Source of the DNA: Thermohalobaculum sp965247385
GTDB lineage: Bacteria; Pseudomonadota; Alphaproteobacteria; Rhodobacterales; Rhodobacteraceae
Reading direction: 5' to 3'
DNA: 64,000 nucleotides
NCBI GenBank assembly: GCA_965247385.1
Contig: CBDFHG010000002.1
Coordinates: 62,001 to 126,000, forward strand
In this document: positions 63,254 to 64,000 of the stretch, one piece after another
How positions within the stretch are numbered: the first letter of the stretch is position 1
How the letters are laid out: each line of letters opens with the position of its first letter
Position numbers and translations under genes: made by a program
The notes under the pieces: model-generated
Databases searched by the model: none
What the model was told of the DNA's origin: nothing
Seen by the model: the letters and a program-made list of their open reading frames with translations, nothing else

Positions 63254-64000
63254 TCACTCCTCAAGGCCGTAAAGCGCCCGGCTTGCCCGGTCGAATCGGG
63301 CATGGATTTCAGGGTTTGTTCCCAGCCAGCCGCCGATCTGTTCGACGCATTCGCCATAGCTGGTGGCAACCTCGTTCTGGGTCCAGGGCCAGTCGCTGCC
63401 CCATAGCAGGCGCTCTGCTCCGAGCCGGTTCAGGAACGCCGCTGCATAGGGCGCTGGGTCGGTACCGTCCAACCGGTAGGGTGCGGACAGCTTCACCCAG
63501 ACCGGGCCGCCGGGGCCAAACTCCATCAGCCTGCGGAACCCAGGGTTGGCCTCGGGGTCGGCCTGGCCGGGCCTGCCGAAATGGTCGACCACGATGGTGT
63601 CCGCATCGGCCGTCAGCGTATCCAGCACGGCGGGCAGACAGCCCCCGGACACCTGAACCTCGACCAGCCAGCCTAGCGCCGCGACACGCCGGGTCAGCGC
63701 CCGGTACTCCGGCTGCGACACCAGAGCGGGATCATGCCCGACCAGATTATAACGGATGCCACGCACACCGATTGCGTCCATCGTCTCCAACTCGGCCTCG
63801 GCCACATCCGGAGCCACCACGACCACCCCCCGCAATCGGTCCGGATAGCGCCGCAGCCCGGCAAGCAGGTACGAATTATCGGTGCCAAGGAACGATGGCT
63901 GAACCAGCACCCCATAACGCATATCAGCCTGCTTCAGCACCTCGACATAGCGCGCCACGGAGGCTTCGTAGCCCGGCGTATAACGCCGCCCCTCGACGAA
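63254..64000 (-). CDS. Amidohydrolase family protein (PDC lactonase-like), partial
   Basis: The 3' 249 codons of a TIM-barrel amidohydrolase; the start lies beyond the window. Visible: VLVQPSFLGTDNSYLLAGLR, RGVVVVAPDVAEAELETMDA, GVRGIRYNLVGHD, DTIVVDHFGRPG, VWVKLSAPYRLDG and LLWGSDWPWTQN with the conserved metal/acid Asp. This pattern matches 2-pyrone-4,6-dicarboxylate lactonase (LigI)-type and related small-ring hydrolases; the substrate is not determined. It is convergent with the ThDP operon. Confidence 0.85.
   Translation of the reverse strand, partial: FVEGRRYTPGYEASVARYVEVLKQADMRYGVLVQPSFLGTDNSYLLAGLRRYPDRLRGVVVVAPDVAEAELETMDAIGVRGIRYNLVGHDPALVSQPEYRALTRRVAALGWLVEVQVSGGCLPAVLDTLTADADTIVVDHFGRPGQADPEANPGFRRLMEFGPGGPVWVKLSAPYRLDGTDPAPYAAAFLNRLGAERLLWGSDWPWTQNEVATSYGECVEQIGGWLGTNPEIHARFDRASRALYGLEE

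Overview
The window looks like chromosomal DNA of a marine or host-associated alphaproteobacterium, most likely of the Rhodobacteraceae. The basis is a high GC content, typical codon use, a gap-pgk-class I aldolase glycolytic block, and many acyl-CoA catabolic genes mixed with IS families common in that group. This placement comes from protein resemblance recalled from memory; no search was run.

Layout. 1-468: a lipoprotein gene cut by an IS30 remnant. 654-2087: a glutamine-synthetase-family ligase. 2524-5521 (minus): thiE preceded by a proline/glutamine-rich small protein and two tandem paralogues of unknown function, plus a DUF985 cupin. 5605-6864: an SPFH/band-7 membrane protein. 7037-14959 (minus): gap, ridA, pgk and fba. 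gap-ridA-pgk overlap at their start/stop codons. fba is separated from pgk by a decayed IS1380 that carries a later, intact IS66 insertion with an exact 8-bp target duplication. 15137-15757: IS66-like and IS1595 remnants. 15946-20290 (minus): a CoA-transferase, an enoyl-CoA hydratase and a molybdenum hydroxylase large subunit. 20470-25625: a broken MBL-fold gene, an MFS transporter, and an operon of two acyl-CoA dehydrogenases and an enoyl-CoA hydratase.

25657-39358 is an accessory island of about 13.7 kb. It is bracketed by inverted terminal repeats of about 41 bp and a perfect 8-bp direct repeat (CAGACATG). Inside are nested IS remnants (IS30, IS1595, IS3, IS21, IS66-like), a type I restriction-modification locus (hsdM broken by an IS1182-type element, an intact DUF262/DUF1524 GmrSD-like gene, and a truncated hsdS), and a LicC/LicD-like pair for surface decoration whose first gene is split by a second IS1182-type copy. 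This is the most notable structure in the window.

39452-50604 is a conserved-looking metabolic region. It holds a GntR regulator with a D-2-hydroxyacid/FeS dehydrogenase, divergent from a serine-glyoxylate-type aminotransferase; then a zinc-ribbon protein, an enoyl-CoA hydratase, a CoA-transferase, a phosphoglycerate-mutase-like phosphatase, a PrpF isomerase, an MBL-fold hydrolase and the stump of an acyl-CoA synthetase. 50605-56244 is a second mobile-element scar (two IS630 halves, an IS110 tail, IS1182 copy C, an IS30 copy) around an M24-fold gene. 56280-64000 returns to metabolism: an MDR oxidoreductase, an SDR, a secreted esterase, an acyl-CoA dehydrogenase plus aminoglycoside-phosphotransferase-fold kinase (a split ACAD10/11 arrangement), a ThDP enzyme, and a partial amidohydrolase.

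Functionally, the non-mobile genes point to catabolism of CoA-linked carboxylic acids and glyoxylate/hydroxyacid metabolism. The mobile DNA shows a genome with heavy IS activity and pseudogene formation.
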